DNA from: Moringa oleifera
Taxonomy: Eukaryota > Streptophyta > Magnoliopsida > Brassicales > Moringaceae
Direction of reading: 5' to 3'
DNA length: 64,000 bases
NCBI GenBank assembly: GCA_021397835.1
Contig: JAJFZO010000191.1
Location: 3,291,001-3,355,000 of the forward strand
Position 1 is the first letter of the stretch. Every line of letters begins with the position of its first letter. The notes under the pieces were generated by a model that was not told the DNA's origin, ran no database searches, and saw only the letters and a program-made list of their open reading frames with translations. A program made the position numbers and the translations under genes. Positions 49,889 to 63,600 of the stretch are shown here, in pieces.

Positions 49889-52800
49889 TTAATCTCTGCA
49901 CAGAAAAGAAAGATTATATAAGCTTGTATGCACATAGAAGTACATGAAAGGAACAATGTCAGGCTGTCAACACAAATTCAACAAAGGAAAATTCGTATGT
50001 CCACATTTAACAATCAATGACAACCAATGCAAACATTTCATCTGACAGTAAAAAGTGGCAGTTCCATTTCATACTATATATATAGCATTAAAACCTTTTT
50101 ACTTGTCCATTTCAGTTTTTTGATACCACTCACTCTAAAGGATGACTTATTCATTCTTAAAAAGCATACAGCAAAGATGTACCCATTGGTATAAGGTGAA
50201 TGGCGGCGGGAAGGAGAATCACGACGAGAATGCCGATATGGAGGGGACCTGCTGTCGCTGCGACCATGGCGAGGAGGTGTTATGCTGCGATGTCGAGGAG
50301 ATCTTCTCCCACGAGGGCTATAACTCCTGCAGGAATGAGATAGCAAAAGAAAAATAAGAGATCAATAGCTAGCAAAGAACAATATTCGGTACTTTTTTCT
50401 CTCTTCAAATAGGCAAATATATGTCACTGCAAGAGTTTTCAATACATTAATCAATATAAAAGAGATAGGAAAAGAACATTCAAAAGTTTTTGCAGGCTTA
50501 AGGGCACATGAGATGGACATGAATAACCAATAATGATCACCGAAAAGGAAGATAACAAGAACAATCATACGGAATGATGCACAACCATGCCTCAAAAAAT
50601 AATAAATCCTGAATAAAAATAAGGGTTGCAGTTCAAGTACTCTTACCACTCCCCTCCCACAAAAGAGACAGAACATGAGAGGAGGGAAGGAGGGGCATTT
50701 TCTTTTCAAGAGGGGGGAAAAAAACTTGGAGATGAACTGAGTTACTCTACACATTTTCTTACAGCAAGATAGCAGAATACAATTAAACCCACATATTCGC
50801 TATGAGGAAGGCCGTGGGAGATCCCACGAGGTTTTAACCACACACAATTATTCAAACAGCCTTCCATAACCTCACAAAACCACACGCATAATAAAACCCA
50901 AAACACACCTGCGTCCATACCCGTAACTTGGACTCCTGCGACGGCGGGGGCTAGGACTTCGACGCCTTCCACTTCCATAGCCTCGAGAACCAATACGCAA
51001 GCGACACTCTCGCGCAAAATGACCAGGTTCACCGCACTCATAACACTTCAGGTCCTCACCTCCACGTCCACGACCAGCACCTCCACGGCCTCCCTTCGAA
51101 TTATGAGAAAGCTCCACACGCCACCCATTTTTGCCTACCAGAAGATCTCATCTTAAGAACAATAACAAATAACTGAAAACAGATCGCAAATAATTTCACC
51201 GAGGAGCCTAAACATGCATTTACCATAAAAGAACAAAACCAACAAACATGAATGAACACCATGAGTTTCATACAAACTAGTGCATGTAGATGAGCTTCAT
51301 GCAAACTTGTGGTAATTTAGCCCCTAGCCAGGACAGCAATTGGTCAAGGAGACTGCAGAATCAGAAGTTTTCTGACAATTTCATAACAACTTAATACAAT
51401 ATCAGTAGCTCATTTACACTATTGAGTCTTGATTGTTCCTTTAATAAGGTCCTCATGTGTTAACCAAAATGGGAGACCAATCATAACCTGTTCGATACGC
51501 TTAAAACCCCATTAATGTGTTGAAAAAATTCTTAAAATCTTCCTGCCTATTTTTTCCCAACTTAATTCATTACCATGTTTATATGATAGAATTCATAGCA
51601 TGTTTGATAAGAAACTTTTTCATTAGCATGAATACTTCTAATCTTTCTCATCCAATAAAAAACCATAGGCATCATGGAAACATATAAACCATTAACATGA
51701 ATAAAAGATCTCAAAAGAAAAGTATTCAGGACATCAGGGGTGGGGAGCGAAAATGATCAAAGAGGGATGAATCATTACTTAAAAAGATGAAGTAAATTGA
51801 TTAATAAGCACAGCATATGACCAGGATTGATAATTTTTTTTTAATTTGTTTTTAAAAAAGAAGAGTTTTCAACTCACCATCCAATGAACGGATTGCATCC
51901 ATGGCATCCCTATCATCATCAAACTCAACAAACGCATATCCTGGCGGCCTTCGAGCAACCCAGACACTGCATTAATTTCATTCACAAATTTAAATGCATA
52001 AACTCTAGAAGCACAAACCAAAGCCATACGAGCATTAGTAATCTTTTCATGAGTGTCCATGATTCCCCAGAACTACCAAGAAATTATAATATGAAGTGGA
52101 ATCCAAGCAAATGAATCCACATAATAATTGAACCTTGTACTACTTAATTTGCAGGCACAAACTCAAAAGCAACAAAGTTAAACAAGAATAGTGCAAAATG
52201 CATATATCACAGGTCGATCCAAGCTCATATGGACACCAAACATGGAGATAAAGACAGCACAACCCAGAATCAGAATTTAGCTTATCATTTTGAGCAGAGA
52301 CAGTTGACAACGTAATATTAGCTTAATCCTTCACTAATAAGAATTCCATAATTTCATCTTAACTTCAGTAAAACGTAAAATTCAATTTATGTTATACTCA
52401 GGAATCAATAAACTTACTGATAAAGCTTTCTGCACTAAGCTCAGAGAACACAATTAATCCTAGAAAATTAAATGATCTGGTTCAAATTGAGAAATTTTAT
52501 TTTTAAAAAACGTTCTATGCATTATCATCACAGTAAACCCCCTGATGACTTATCATACACAAATGAACACTCAACAGCAAATAAACATGCTTCATCAGCC
52601 AACATTTTAGGAACTTGTAAAGAAACCAAATACCAATGAACAGTTTTGAGAGCAACAAAAAAAAAAGTAAAATTAACCAAGTAAAATTAAGTTTTAACAA
52701 AAAAACAATCCAAATTCAGTCTCTAAACCGAACCCTTGGGGTTTTTTTTTTTTTTTTTTTGGGGGGGGGTGGGGGAGGAAGAAAAGATGGGCTCAAAGAA

Positions 52801-52893
52801 TCACCTGCGAAGAACACCGAACATCCTAAATTCATCTTCGAGGTCCCTCTCGGTGGCTCGCGGATCCAAGTTCCCAACATAAACCCGAGACAT
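49889..52893 (-). CDS. RSZ21: SR splicing factor with RRM and zinc knuckle
   Basis: Coding exons 52893-52805, 51966-51878, 51134-50909, 50326-50183 and a proposed 7-nt end at 49895-49889, giving 184 residues against 187 in Arabidopsis RSZ21. It regulates splice-site choice in the nucleus. Order: RRM (~1-70: RVYVGNLD as RNP2, GYAFVEF as RNP1), a Gly/Arg linker, one zinc knuckle [14 protein letters not shown] (90-103, CX2CX4HX4C), and an RS-rich tail ending SPYTNG. The last exon is inferred: a strong pyrimidine tract plus GCAG at ~49900 joins the exon-4 donor (GT at 50182) to give GD-stop. Without that splice the frame runs on to 50074 with an unrelated tail. A 5'-UTR intron (53108-52915) is also likely. 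Confidence 0.9.
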
Positions 52894-53243
52894 TCTCACA
52901 GACCAGTATCAAACCTAATCCAAAAAAGAAATTACAGAATAAATTCGCAAATAAACAACCTCACAACCATATACATAACAGGAACGAAAGTTCAGCAATT
53001 TTCATTCGCGAATAGAGCCTCGTATATAAAAGAAACCAGAGAAAATGAGGGTTTCGCAAACATAGATAATCAGAACAATAACAATAACAAAAACAAGATT
53101 AGGCTTACACTTGAAGAAACTTCGATGGCTTCGAACTAGATAGCATAGACAAAAGCGGGAATCGCAAACTGGCTCTGCAAGAAAGCGCAGCGCTTAACAA
53201 ACCCCTAGGATTAATTGGCGTGTGCTCGCCGAGAAATTGTGCC

Positions 53244-53249
53244 TATATA
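53244..53249 (-). promoter_or_regulatory. TATA box of RSZ21
   Basis: TATATA on the minus strand, 351 bp upstream of the ATG. It places transcription start near 53215, before the predicted 5'-UTR intron. Confidence 0.5.
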
Positions 53250-53259
53250 GCAAGTCCCC

Positions 53260-54250
53260 GCTTTTGTTCCTGAACCGGGCTGCGCCCAGTCGGAGATGGG
53301 CCTCATTCAGGGTTGAGTCTATTACTCATGGGCCCATTTGATTTTTGTCTGTGCCTCATGTTGGTCAAATGGTTAAAGATATCTCCCTACAGAAAGAAAG
53401 TTAAAAATCTTAAAAGCACGATTCTATATGCTAAGTTTAAAATACAGGCTATGTAATTATTAAAATAAATATTAAAATAAATCATGTATTATTTACGTTT
53501 TTCAATTACATCACTATAGTCAGTTTTATTAAATATTCATTTTAATTGAAGATTTGTATGATAAATTTAATTTAAAATTTACAGATAATATAAATAAATA
53601 TTTAAATTTTAAGTATAAAAAATTTTAAAATTGTTAAATATTAAAAATATTTTTATAAATTTTTTAAGTGTGATTTTTAAATATTATATTCATAAAAATT
53701 TTAAATTTTCATAATTGTAACTTAAGTTTTTTATATTTATAAAAAATTTAAAATGAAAATTGATTATACAAAATTCTCAAATTAATATGTTTTTATAAAA
53801 AATAGAAACAATTGATTTGAATCAAATCAATATTTTATTTGTAAAATTGATAAAAATTTAGTTGAAAAACATAAACAATATAAAAATTATTTTTATATTT
53901 ATTTTAATTATTATTTTGTAAGTTTATAAAATTGTCAAAAGATAAATATATTTCAATAATTATTGAAATAAAATAGTTTCTACAAGTAAAAAATAAATAA
54001 ATAATAATACAGGTGAGGTGTCAACACAATTTAACATGAAATTGATTTCTAACTTTTTTAATTACTTTTCTTTTTATTTTTTTCTCATTTTTCTCCTACG
54101 GAACTGCAAAAATGGACCAATGGGACTAAAACTGTCGGTTACTGTCCTTTAATGTATATTATGTATTGTCTGAGGGTGCCGTATCGGCTACCGCCAGAAA
54201 AGCGGAGTCATCGTTGCCATATTTACCCCTCAAGAAGAGAAGCAAATGAG
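53260..54250. other. Divergent promoter region of RSZ21 and KUP12
   Basis: AT-rich from 53400 to 54060, with gene-like composition at both ends. TATATAGG at about 54252 may be the KUP12 TATA box. No gene is seen. Confidence 0.5.
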
Positions 54251-54458
54251 TTATATAGGATATTGACTCAAATTGGCTATTGGCTTCAATGAACATAAAG
54301 GGTATTTCAATAAAAAAATAATTTCTTTTCCAGTTCTTGAACTCCGGGGACCAATCCCCCTATAATTGGTTTTGTCTTGTTCCGACCAGTAGTAAAGAAG
54401 TGCAGCATCAACATGAAACATTGACCGGAGTACAGTGACAGTGGAGAAGATATTATCA

Positions 54459-54499
54459 GAGGAGGAGGAGGAGGAGGAGGAAGAAGACGAAGAAGAAGG
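54459..54499 (+). repeat. GGA/GAA trinucleotide repeat in the KUP12 leader
   Basis: About seven GGA units followed by GAA-type units lie 65-105 bp upstream of the KUP12 start codon, in its probable 5' UTR. Confidence 0.8.
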
Positions 54500-54564
54500 A
54501 CAGTGTCTCCCGAGATAAAGGCTGAGGTTTTCCGCTGCTGGCTTTATAGGGGTTTGGTGGAAAG

Positions 54565-57500
54565 ATGTTGGGAGATGGAATTGAAGAGAGCGGCAGCGCC
54601 AGATTGTTAGATAGTAGGACTGCTGGTGGTGGCGGCCTCGGCGGTTATGAGAGCAAGTGGGTTGATGGGAGTGAAGTGGACTCGGAGTCACCTCCATGGT
54701 CGCTGCTTGATGAGCATGAAAGCAGACAAGGGTATGGGTCTATGAGGAGGAGGCTGGTGAAGAAGCCCAAGAGAGTTGACTCTTTTGATGTTGAAGCCAT
54801 GGAGATTGCGGGTGCTCATGGTCACCACTCCAAGGTAAATTATTTAAGATATCTAATTTTGAAATTTTGGATGATACCCGTTATCTATATTTTTTTTTGC
54901 ATATCCATGCTGGTTTTTAGTGGCAAGCGATTATTCTCCTCATATTATCTACTCCGTTTGAAATTATGCCACAGTGAGACAAAATATGGTGGAAAGGAAG
55001 CTCAAGTTTATAAGTTTGGGAAGGATGTCAATCATGATCCCATTTTCTTTTTCCGCCATCATAATGGCCAAGCCGTTTTAGAAAACACAGAATACTAATA
55101 GTTTGTTTGATCGTGAAAAAGAGTGACGAAAAACTTTGGGAATGTGAAGGGTGGAAAATGGTATAAAAGCTTAACTAGACTATGCAGAGTAAATCCTACT
55201 TTTACATAAAGGGGAACATATTACTGTCTTTCAATAGATGTATGTATGCTTGATCTTGCCTGTGAAAAGCACCTGCCTGGCATTCAGTGTAATAAGGCAT
55301 TTATAAAAAGTGCACTAATATTTCCATGCTCACTTGCCATGTGGATCCAAAGTAATTTTCGCTCGATCCTATTAATAATGAATTTAATGGTCAATAAATG
55401 ATATCATTTTGTCTAACTTGGCTACATCACTTCAATAAATCAGGATGTTTCTATTTGGGGCACTCTTGCTTTAGCATTTCAAACCCTTGGTGTGGTATAT
55501 GGTGACATGGGCACAAGCCCTTTATATGTCTTCTCCGATGTGTTCAGCAAGATCAAACTCGAATCAGACGTTGATGTGTTGGGGGCTTTGTCGTTAGTGA
55601 TGTATACAATTGCTCTTATTCCTTTAACAAAATATGTATTTGTAGTGCTCAAAGCCAATGATAATGGGGAAGGTGAGAATTCTTTTATTGAATTTCTGTG
55701 TTTATTGCTTGATTTGCTAATTAATCTTGTAGAGAATCTTTTTTTTAACTTGTCAATCATTCCAATTGCAGGTGGAACATTTGCACTTTATTCGCTTATT
55801 TGCAGGTATGCAAAAGTTAATATGTTGCCAAATCGTCAACCAGCTGATGAACAAATCTCAAGTTTCAAGCTCAAACTTCCCACTCCAGAATTGGAGAGGG
55901 CTTTAAGCATCAAAGAGACCTTGGAAAGTAGATCATCCTTGAAAATCTGTCTCTTGCTTTTGGTTCTGATTGGAACTTCCATGATTATAGGGGATGGCAT
56001 TCTGACCCCAGCAATGTCAGGTGTGTAGATGCATGAGTATCCTATGGCTATTTCGCTGTACTTGCGAAGTCCAGAAGTAACTAATCACATTGAACCGTAG
56101 TTTTTGTAACACTAGAATGATGCTTTGTCTTGCCTTTCCATTGGGAAAACTTTGATGAGGAATGCAGGTCTTTATTAACTCATATACTCATATAAGCGGT
56201 CCTTAACCAACTCATGTGGATAAGAAATTGCACAGTGACATCAAGTTGAGTTACAATTAGGCCAAGTAGCCCATTGGTCAGCCCCTACCCTAGCACCCCA
56301 TGTGAGATGTTCAGGTTTGACTCCCTATTGGCACATTTCACAAAGAGGCCTAGCAAGAAATAAAAAAGGAAATCATTAAGGTATACCATATTGTCGAGAT
56401 TCATAGATGCATGATATTTTTCTCGTGGGACACACCTATGTACTTAGCTTCTTGGTGGAGAAATTGTTCTAGCTGTAGTAAATTTAGTGATGTTCCCATA
56501 AAAAAATGGAAAGAAAAAAAAAACAAATATGTTAAACAAGAATCACAATTTAAAATTTAACATGTAATTAAGTCTTCGAGCATAATACTTGCTACATGAC
56601 TGCAGAATGTAAAGATTCTTCCTTAGTGCTTTCTGTATATTGGCACTCACGTTTTGCTTTTATGTAACTGGTGGCTGCTGATAGTTGCATGGTCTAAATG
56701 GATAAACCTCATGTTGAGGAAGGGAATGCTTTTATATGTTCTCATGACGGATATTTGTCTTTGTTCTTGTGATTTCTTGTGGTAGTTATCTGTTCCTATT
56801 CAACAGATTGTATTTGGCATTGGACGTTGACACCCACCATAAAGATTTATTATGCTTAGTGTCTTTATGGTATAAATACTTTTTTAGCCTTAAAACAAAG
56901 TTCTTACCTTTACTGACAGGTATGTATTGCCTACTTCATTTGACTCACCTTGTTAGTCTGTCAATTCTAGTGATGAACCTGCTGCAACTATCTGCACCAC
57001 CATTTTTCTTACACTCTTGGGAAATGAGATGAATATTTAAGGAAAAGATTAATGTGTAATTGTGATGCATTTCTGTTGCAGTGATGTCTGCTGTGAGTGG
57101 TCTGCAGGGTGAAGTGGAAGGATTTGGTACAGGTGGGTATAATTTCTTTTTCTTGCGACTCATTTAGAACCATTTACTCCTGATTTTCCTGGAGAGATCT
57201 TCTGTAGGAAATAACTAAAGAGATGGAGTGTCTACAACAGATAGAGTGGTGCAACCTTTGTGTGAAACTGTGGTTTCTTTCTTCCCATATGATATCTCAA
57301 TAATCAGACTGCAATTGTGTTCAGATCAATGCTGTGCTTTACTAGTGAACTAGTTCTTTTTTCTTCAGGATGTAGAGAAGAGGGGTATGGTTAGGTTCGT
57401 TTCTGGAGGTAGAAAACTGAAAAATCCTAGGGTTTAAACTGCTTTATTGATTGAGTTTTGGGGCAATGAGCAACTGATTTTTTTTTTCCTATTCTTCAGC

Positions 57501-59903
57501 CATCGTATAGAGACAAATTACTTCTGTTTGTGCAAACGTGTGAAACTATGATCTTTTTTTTCTTTATCTTTTTGCGCAGGTGCAGTGGTTCTCACTGCAA
57601 TTGTAATCTTAGTCGCGTTGTTCAGTATACAGCGGTTTGGGACTGGTAAAGTGGGTTTCATGTTTGCTCCTATACTTGGTTTGTGGTTCTTCTCTCTGGG
57701 TTCTATTGGACTTTACAACCTGGTGAAGTATGATATCACTGTCCTGAGGGCATTAAATCCAGCTTATATATATTTTTTCTTCAAGAAGAACAGCACAAAT
57801 GCATGGTCAGCTCTTGGTGGTTGTGTTTTGTGCATTACAGGTACTCTTAACCCCCACTAAGATCTGAGTTATTAGTCCCCTTTAACTAGTAGGAGACCTG
57901 ATGAACTTCTGAGACAGTATTCATTTTCTTGAACTCTACTTAGTAAGTGAACTTTGTCCAGTTGCTAAGCTTCTTTTGGCATATCATTCAACATTTCTCA
58001 TCAACCATGACCATTATGCAAAGACTCACTAAGAATGAGAAGTAGCTTTTCTCTTTTTTCCTTCAGCTCTCCTGGTTGTTCTATTGAATTTTGGGTGAGT
58101 CACCAGTCTAATGGAATTATAAGTTCATATCTCATTGCAGGAGCTGAAGCGATGTTTGCTGATCTAGGGCATTTCTCTGTACGAGCCATACAGGTTTGCC
58201 TCTGCATTCCCTAACTTTATTTCCTCCCTGAAGAAAAAAACTTGGCAGAGTTTTCTTTACCAGGAGACTGTAGTAAAATATCTGAATTGCTTTGCAGATT
58301 GCTTTTACTTGTGTAGTGTTCCCATGTCTTCTCTTGGCTTACATGGGCCAAGCTGCATATCTAATGAAATATCCTGACTCTGCTGCTAGAATATTCTATG
58401 ATTCTGTGCCAGGTGACGAACCTTATCCCTAGCCATGAATGTCTCAGAGATAATCGAGTACTCATTTTTGACGTTTTCAATTCCTGAATCTTGTGAACAA
58501 ACAGAGGGTCTCTTCTGGCCGATCTTTGTAATAGCTACCCTCGCTGCCATGATTGCCAGCCAAGCTATGATATCTGCTACATTTTCTTGTGTCAAGCAGT
58601 CCATGGCTCTCGGATGCTTCCCAAGGCTGAAGATAATTCACACCTCAAGGAGGCTAATGGGTCAAATCTACATCCCGGTGATCAATTGGTTTTTGATGAT
58701 CATGTGCATAGTTGTGGTTTCTATTTTCCAGAGCACCACTGACATCGCCAATGCATATGGTTAGTAATCCTCGTTCTGCTTCTCCCCTTCCATGAATTCT
58801 TCCTCTGGGTGCATTCATAACTCTGGTAATGCAACTCATATTCTTGTACAGGGATAGCTGAAGTGGGCGTGATGCTTGTGAGCACCACCTTGGTAACACT
58901 CGTGATGCTTCTAATATGGCAGACGAACTTGTTTCTGGCCTTTTGTTTCCCTCTCATATTTGGATCGGTGGAGCTCATCTACTTGTCTGCAGTTCTAACG
59001 AAAATCAAGGAGGGTGGTTGGCTTCCTCTTGTTTTTGCTACTTGCTTCCTCTGCGTAATGTACATTTGGAACTACGGGAGTGTGTTAAAGTACCGGAGTG
59101 AGGTCAGGGAGAAGATATCCATGGACATTATGCTTGATCTCGGATCCACCTTGGGCACTGTAAGAGTCCCAGGAATTGGGTTGCTATACAATGAGCTTGT
59201 CCATGGCATTCCTTCAATTTTCGGGCAGTTTCTACTTAGCCTTCCTGCAATTCATTCTACTGTCGTATTTGTTTGCATCAAGTATGTTCCAGTTCCTGTA
59301 GTGCCTCAAGAAGAAAGGTTTCTTTTCCGAAGAGTTTGCCCAAAGGACTACCATATGTTCCGCTGTATTGCTCGATATGGTTACAAAGATATCCGCAAGG
59401 AAGACCACCATGCATTTGAGCAACTTTTGGTCCAAAGCCTTGAAAAGTTCTTGAGAAGAGAAGCTCTTGAGGATGCCTTGGAAAGCAACTTAAATGAGTT
59501 GGACATTGATAGTGTCTCTGTAAGGTCAAGAGACTTTGGACTGGAGGCCGGTGTTGCAATAGAGGAGCTTAGAGCTCCATTGATGCAAGAACGAGGACTT
59601 GAAGAAGGGGAAACTTCTGTGTCGGGAGAAGCTCCCTCAGCATTGCCATCTAGCGTGATGTCATTGGATGAAGACCCGAGTCTTGAATATGAGCTTTCAG
59701 CTCTTAGAGAAGCTATGGATTCAGGTTTTACGTATTTGCTTGCGCACGGGGATGTGAGGGCGAAGAAGAATTCATTTTTCCTGAAGAAGCTGGTCATAAA
59801 CTACTTCTATGCCTTCTTAAGAAGGAATTGCAGAGCCGGGGCTGCAAATATGAGTGTACCTCACATGAATATCCTGCAAGTCGGAATGACATATATGGTC
59901 TGA
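54565..59903 (+). CDS. KUP12: KUP/HAK/KT potassium transporter, KUP12 type
   Basis: Nine exons (54565-54834, 55444-55672, 55772-56020, 57082-57132, 57580-57840, 58141-58193, 58298-58412, 58505-58759, 58852-59903) encode 844 residues; Arabidopsis KUP12 (POT12) has 827. The protein imports K+ through a membrane core of about 12 helices. Visible: the soluble N-terminus with [18 protein letters not shown], then the family signature [56 protein letters not shown] and [12 protein letters not shown], followed by a long hydrophilic C-terminus ending in [13 protein letters not shown]. The N-terminus ([11 protein letters not shown]) matches KUP12 rather than KUP7 as I remember them. All phases agree. 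It is divergent from RSZ21. Confidence 0.96.
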
Positions 59904-59997
59904 TTGATTCGTCACTGTCCTATTCTGCCTGTTTAATTGATATTGTTCCATCCATGGACAGGAAACATCAGAAGTAAAACATTTCACATCTTGCTTT

Positions 59998-60627
59998 TGG
60001 CTGCCTGTCTGAAATTTTCATGTTGGAAGTCTTAGCAGCTCTCCTATGGCTGATTCTTTATTGCAATAGTTAGTCTTTTCGCTGCCTGTCTGAAATTTTT
60101 GTGTTGAACCCTTGGCGGCTCTTTTATGGCTCATTCTTGACTACAATAGTTAAGTCTTGTGGCTGCCTGTCTGAAATTCTTATGTTGAACTCTTAGCAGC
60201 TCTCTTATGGCTCATTTTTTTATTATAATAGTTAGTATCTTGGCTGCTTGTCTGAAAATTTTGTGTTGCACTCTTGGCAGCTTTCTTATGGCTCATTGTT
60301 CAATGGTTAGTCTTTTGGCTGCCTGTCTTAAAATTTTAAGTTGGAACTCTTAGCAGCTTTCTTATTGCTCATTCTTTATTACAATAGTTAGTCTTTTGGA
60401 TGCCTGTCTGAATTTTTTATGTTGAACTCTTAGCAGCTCTCTAATGGCTCATTCTTTATTACAGTAGTTAGCTTCTAGCTGCCTGTCTGAAATTTTCACG
60501 TTGAACTTTCATCGACTCTCTTAGGGCTCATTCTTTATTAAAATAATAAGTCTTTTGGCTGCCGGTCCAAAATTTTTATGTTGAACCCCCTTAGCAGCTT
60601 CTTAGGTCATTCTTTAGTTACTCTTTT
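59998..60627 (+). repeat. Minisatellite, about eight ~80-bp units
   Basis: Units begin GGCTGCCTGTCTGAAATTTT or a close variant at about 59999, 60081, 60162, 60243, 60318, 60399, 60478 and 60558, spacings 75-82 bp. Each unit continues with ATGTTGAACTCTTAGCAGCT, then CTTATGGCTCATTCTTTATT and AATAGTTAGTCTTTTG. Units are diverged by roughly 10-20% by eye. The array starts 95 bp after the KUP12 stop codon, so it lies in or directly after its 3' UTR. Confidence 0.92.
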
Positions 60628-60639
60628 GCCCTTCACTCC

Positions 60640-63600
60640 TCAATTTCCCTGGAAACTTCCAGTAGAATCCTACTAACTCAGATGCATTTCAGACATCCAC
60701 AATGAATTTTCTGGTTGGCGGTTGTGCCAGCAACCAATGTTTAATGCCAAGTCAGATTTTCATTTTCTTGTCTGATTTATGAGAGATTCTTGTCTGGTTT
60801 TACTGAGAAAATGGGATAAGCAAAATTGGTGGGTTTTACTCATCCAGCCAGGATTCTTCAAAATATCAGCATCTGTAGCTGGCTTTACCTAAAGGAATAT
60901 CTGCGAAAAGGAATATTTCAAATATTTGTTATTTATTAAGTGTTAAAATATTTAATTCTGATATTATGAGAATACTGAATTTATTAAAAAAAATTAAAAT
61001 TAGTTAAATTAAAGCGAAATTATAAATTTATTATAAAAATGTTTTTAATTTGTGCAGCAGTCCTTCTGTACAGTGAGTAAACTGACACAAAATTGGGCCA
61101 ATGGGCAAGATGCTGTGGGCCGGCGAATAAAGTGGAGCAAGAAAGTAGGCCCAACATGATAGGCTTGCATCATCAAAGGTGGGTCCTGCTGATTGGTAAT
61201 ATCCAGCTCACTAAAATCTGCCACGTGTCGGGATATACCCACTTCGCATACACCCCTGCCAGTTGCACACATCGCCGGATGGTTTCCGCTGATGGCCGAA
61301 GACTTTCAGGTTTGTCCTTTTGCATATTATTATTATTTTTTTAATACATTCTATCGACTTTGGTAATGGATTACCTAAACTGTGGTGTGACTGCCTCCAC
61401 TGAATTTTTCCTTTTCTTGGAATTTATATCTTTCTGTAGCACCAAATGTTAGCTTTTGATTTTTGTTTTTTATATATAAAAAAATCTTCACCTTAAACTT
61501 TATTTTAATAATAATATATTTTCCTTTTATATCTTCCAAACTAAGCATCCACATAAGTAAGCATAAACCGTTAATTTATAATTTTGATTTAAGAATTTTT
61601 TTATACAATCTTAATTAATAATTACAAATAAATTTAGCAATCTCTCTTAAAATTATTGGAATCTCTCTTACAATTAGCTTAAAATTGTTATTAATATTCC
61701 TCAATTTTTAAAAATTATAATATTTTAATTAGCAATATTTGTTAACACTTTTAAAAAGAAATATGAATGCAAAAATTTCTGAATAGTTTCTAAATTGTAA
61801 TAATCAAAAAATTATTGAGCAAATGAAACCATATATTATATAAAAGTACACGCACGAAAGCTTAATCATTAATTATCCAATTAATTAATGTATAATGATA
61901 AATTGTTGAAAATTAATCACTAATTATCCAATATTACCCTTCACATAAATTCAACAATACTACAAGCTTCTCATTGGTTGAGAAATTTTCAATTAAAATC
62001 TTTTACTCATTTGATATTTATGATTTTAAAAAAATAATAATTTTGTATACTTTATGATGTATTAAAAAATGAATAAAATATATATTAATCTTTTATTATA
62101 TTATTGAATTACTACCATTAATGTCTTTTTAAAAAATTAAAATATATCAAATTAATAGAGAAGTTGAATTTTTAATTAATAATTTATATTTAATAAAATT
62201 CTGTAATTAAATGCATGATTTTTTTTAGTAAGACGTGGAAGCTTTTGTATAATTATTTAATTCTAACTACTTAGTTAGGGTACCATGTAACTGTCAACAA
62301 TGAGTGTGCATTAAATATTGGACCGCATTCACCTAATAGCCAATCTAAAACATACACCCCACTCATTAAAGCATCGTTACCTAATAACTCGATCATGCTA
62401 TGTTGATTTTCCATAACGGAGACATCGTCACGTTTTCTTTTTTTTTAATTTCTGCTAATTAGACATCGTCAAGCATTGGTTCGTTCAAAGCCTTTTTCGT
62501 ATTAAAAAAATTAAAGTGTCGATTGGTTCTCGAAGGTCTTACCGAGTCCACACAAGTATGTTTGTTATTTAGATTGTGTGTTGACCCCTTTGTTAAAATA
62601 TAAATGTCAAAATCAAAGTTAGGTACTTTCTTATTGGTTTAAACATTAAACACAATTAATTACTTTAACTTTAATATATTGTATCATATTATATTTTAAG
62701 TCTTTGTTTATGCTTTGAAATTAATGATCAATTACTCTTCTATTTTACTTTTTCGGGTCATTTTCATTGAATTTTCAAACTAATGTTTACGCGTTTGTAA
62801 TTTTAACATTTAAAATTTGATTATATATATAATTTTATTTCAACAAAAAATATTAATTATATTTTAAAACCTAGATTTTGATCTTCATATAAATTAAAAT
62901 TTAACTGTATATAAGTACATTCAAAATAATTGAGTTGCATAGAGAGAAATCAATTTAATAAAATGCGTATCTTAATAAGATGTAATATATAAGTCTCAAT
63001 TTAAGACTTTAAATAAAATGAAAGTTCTTTTATTATAATTAATTTTAAAAAATTTTAAGAACTTGTTTGATGTGCGAGATAAGATTAAATTGTTTAATAA
63101 AATAAGATATGATTAAATTAAATTTAGATTATATTTAGTATTATATTGTGTTTGATATAACATGGATAAGATTGAAATTAAATTAAATTAATATTTATAA
63201 TATTTTTCAAATAAAAATAAATAAATTTATTGAAGAAAAATAAAGATAAAGAAACCATGAAGAAAAAAAGGAAATAAATATTTATAATATAAATTTGTTG
63301 ATTTATATTAGTTTCATTTTTAAGCTATACTTATCCTCTTAATTTTAGATTACTAACATCAAGCTTCTGTTTTACTTTTCTTTATTTAAAAATTAATTTT
63401 TTCTTTTTCTCTATTATAAAATTAAATTTAAAGAGAATGTGAAGAGAAAATAATATCATTTTATAAACCCCACATTTAAGTATTACTCTAATTCAAAATT
63501 CATTTTAACTTAAATTAATATTTTAAAATTTATCTAATAACTCGAAATATTATTTAAAATTCTATATAACTCTTATATGAGATTTAAAATTTATTTATTT

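Noticed and set aside
50074..50182. Read-through C-terminal tail of RSZ21
   Set aside because: The extra residues are unlike the family, and a good donor plus a strong acceptor restores the expected short ending. It is kept only as a possible splice variant.
54251..54697. Minus-strand ORF of 148 codons opposite the KUP12 leader
   Set aside because: It is a Ser-rich artefact of the GGA/GAA repeat and overlaps KUP12 exon 1.
55798..55812. Splice acceptor and donor look-alike (TTTGCAGGTATGC) inside KUP12 exon 3
   Set aside because: The family sequence LICRYAKV reads straight through, so no intron is needed.
59998..60627. CRISPR-like array
   Set aside because: The units are head-to-tail copies with no unique spacers, in a plant genome. 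It is a minisatellite.
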